NCBI GenBank assembly: GCA_021826255.1
Contig: JAKBAZ010000085.1
Coordinates: 1 to 5,839, forward strand
Origin: Actinomycetes bacterium
Lineage (GTDB): Bacteria > Actinomycetota > Acidimicrobiia > Acidimicrobiales > RAAP-2
Reading direction: 5' to 3'
Length of the DNA stretch: 5,839 nucleotides
The notes beneath the pieces were generated by a model. It saw only the letters and a list, made by a program, of their open reading frames with translations, had not been told where the DNA came from and searched no databases. The translations under genes were made by a program, and so were the position numbers. Positions 4,884 through 5,839 of this stretch are shown here, in pieces. Each line of letters begins with the position of its first letter. Position 1 is the stretch's first letter.

Positions 4884-5839
4884 TGGCCACAGTCACGATG
4901 ACCATGGCGAAGGCCCTCAATGAAGGCCTTCGTCGCGCCATGGAGAAGAACGCCAAGGTTCTCATCATGGGAGAGGACGTCGGCAAGCTCGGAGGGGTAT
5001 TTCGAATTACCGACGGCCTACAGAAGGACTTCGGTCCGGACCGCGTCGTCGACGCTCCGTTGGCTGAGTCGGCGATTGTCGGAACGGCGGTCGGTCTCGC
5101 GATTCGCGGATTTCGCACTGTGTGTGAGATGCAGTTCGACGGCTTCGTCTACCCCGCTTTCGACCAGATCGTCTCGCAGGTCGCCAAACTGCGTAAGCGC
5201 TCTGACGGGGCCTACACAATGGGTCTCGTCATCCGTCTGCCGTTCCAGGGTGGCATCGGGGCCATCGAACACCACTCGGAGAGCCCCGAGGCCCTGTTCG
5301 CCCACACGGGTGGTCTGAAGGTCATGGCCTGCTCCACTCCGAACGACGCGTACTGGATGATCCAGCAGGCCATCGAGTCGGACGACCCGGTGATCTTCTG
5401 TGAGCCCAAGAGTCGTTACTGGGAGAAGGGTGAGGTTGACCTCGACACGGCGCCGGCCGGACTCTTCGACGCCGTCGTGCGTCGTGAGGGTACCGACATC
5501 ACCGTCGCGGGCTACGGATCAACGATGAAGACCATCCTGCGCGCCGCTGACACGGCGCTCGGCGAGGGAGTGTCGCTCGAGGTGGTGGACCTGCGCGGTC
5601 TGTCTCCGGTCGACACCGCGACTCTCGTCACCTCGGTGTCAAAGACGGGTCGTCTCATCGTTGTCCAGGAGGCTCCGGTGCACGCCTCGATTGGCGCCAG
5701 TGTGGTGGCCGACGTGACGCATCGGTGTTTCTACTCCATGCGCGCGCCCGGTCTGGTCGTGGGTGGCTACCACATTCCGTATCCGCCGACGAGGATCGAG
5801 GAGGACTACCGCCCGACGGTTGACCGGATTCTCGACGCG
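4883..5839 (+). CDS. bkdB: 2-oxo acid dehydrogenase E1 beta subunit, 3' end cut by window edge
   Basis: This is the transketolase-like partner of the E1 alpha subunit; together they make the E1 active site. The frame stays open for 319 codons to the last base, and family lengths of about 325-350 suggest only a short C-terminal piece is missing. GEDVGKLGGVF (30-40) and DAPLAES (57-63, with Glu62) are the beta-subunit motifs that contact ThDP. QFDGFVYPAFDQI (84-96) follows. EHHSESPEALFAHTGGLKV (129-147) carries His131, equivalent to the active-site histidine of the mammalian beta subunit. The C-terminal lipoyl-domain-contacting fold spans about 195 onward and includes YPPTRIEEDY. It closely resembles mycobacterial BkdB. 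The ATG at 4883 shares its A with the alpha stop codon, and GGGAGG (4868-4873) lies 9 nt upstream inside bkdA, so translation is probably coupled. ATGs at 4898 and 4904 are possible but less likely starts. An E2 gene is expected next. Confidence 0.93.
   Translation, partial: MATVTMTMAKALNEGLRRAMEKNAKVLIMGEDVGKLGGVFRITDGLQKDFGPDRVVDAPLAESAIVGTAVGLAIRGFRTVCEMQFDGFVYPAFDQIVSQVAKLRKRSDGAYTMGLVIRLPFQGGIGAIEHHSESPEALFAHTGGLKVMACSTPNDAYWMIQQAIESDDPVIFCEPKSRYWEKGEVDLDTAPAGLFDAVVRREGTDITVAGYGSTMKTILRAADTALGEGVSLEVVDLRGLSPVDTATLVTSVSKTGRLIVVQEAPVHASIGASVVADVTHRCFYSMRAPGLVVGGYHIPYPPTRIEEDYRPTVDRILDA
4902..4943 (+). repeat. Imperfect inverted repeat at the start of bkdB
   Basis: CCATGG (4902-4907) pairs with CCATGG (4938-4943), and CGAAGGCC (4908-4915) pairs with GGCCTTCG (4925-4932). 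This gives 14 base pairs with a 9-nt loop and one 5-nt bulge (4933-4937). It covers about codons 7-21 of bkdB. In mRNA it would fold into a stable stem starting 19 nt after the start codon. The pairing is seen directly; any role is inference, because the segment is also well-conserved coding sequence. Confidence 0.5.

Noticed and set aside
4920..5318. A 132-residue plus-strand frame within bkdB
   Set aside because: It is rich in S and R with no motif, and it overlaps the well-conserved E1 beta frame in another phase.

Overview
The window looks like ordinary chromosome from a high-GC actinobacterium. By eye the GC content is about 60%, but I did not compute it. Four things point there: the two E1 subunits resemble the mycobacterial BkdA/BkdB type, third codon positions are G/C-rich, spacing between genes is very tight, and two genes start on GTG exactly 6 nt after a TAGCRT -10 element, as leaderless actinobacterial transcripts do. 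Class Acidimicrobiia is a plausible placement, but this is inference. I see no mobile element, CRISPR array, tRNA, rRNA or prophage signature.

Layout, left to right. (1) Positions 2-643 (+) hold the C-terminal half of the replicative helicase DnaB, cut by the window edge. (2) Six bases later and convergent, 650-1426 (-) encodes a short-chain dehydrogenase very like the HSD17B10 group (3-hydroxyacyl-CoA / 2-methyl-3-hydroxybutyryl-CoA dehydrogenase). (3) Divergent from it across a 65-bp gap, 1492-2544 (+) encodes the radical SAM methyltransferase RlmN. (4) Convergent with rlmN, and sharing a CTAG that supplies both stop codons, 2541-3761 (-) encodes an EntS-like MFS exporter. (5) Divergent from the exporter across a 54-bp gap with back-to-back promoters, 3816-4883 (+) and 4883-5839 (+, running off the end) encode the alpha and beta E1 subunits of a 2-oxo acid dehydrogenase, most likely branched-chain (bkdA, bkdB). 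They are coupled by a TGATG overlap.

How the genes fit together. The E1 alpha and beta proteins form one ThDP enzyme, and an E2 gene would be expected just past the right edge. The HSD10-like dehydrogenase acts later in isoleucine breakdown, so branched-chain amino acid catabolism may link the two ends of the window. The linkage is loose, because rlmN and an exporter lie between them on separate transcription units. DnaB and RlmN are housekeeping proteins with no evident tie to that pathway.

I found no convincing new system. The points worth a second look are structural: leaderless starts, overlapping divergent promoters, hairpins at both convergent junctions, a shared palindromic stop, and a long imperfect inverted repeat just inside bkdB.
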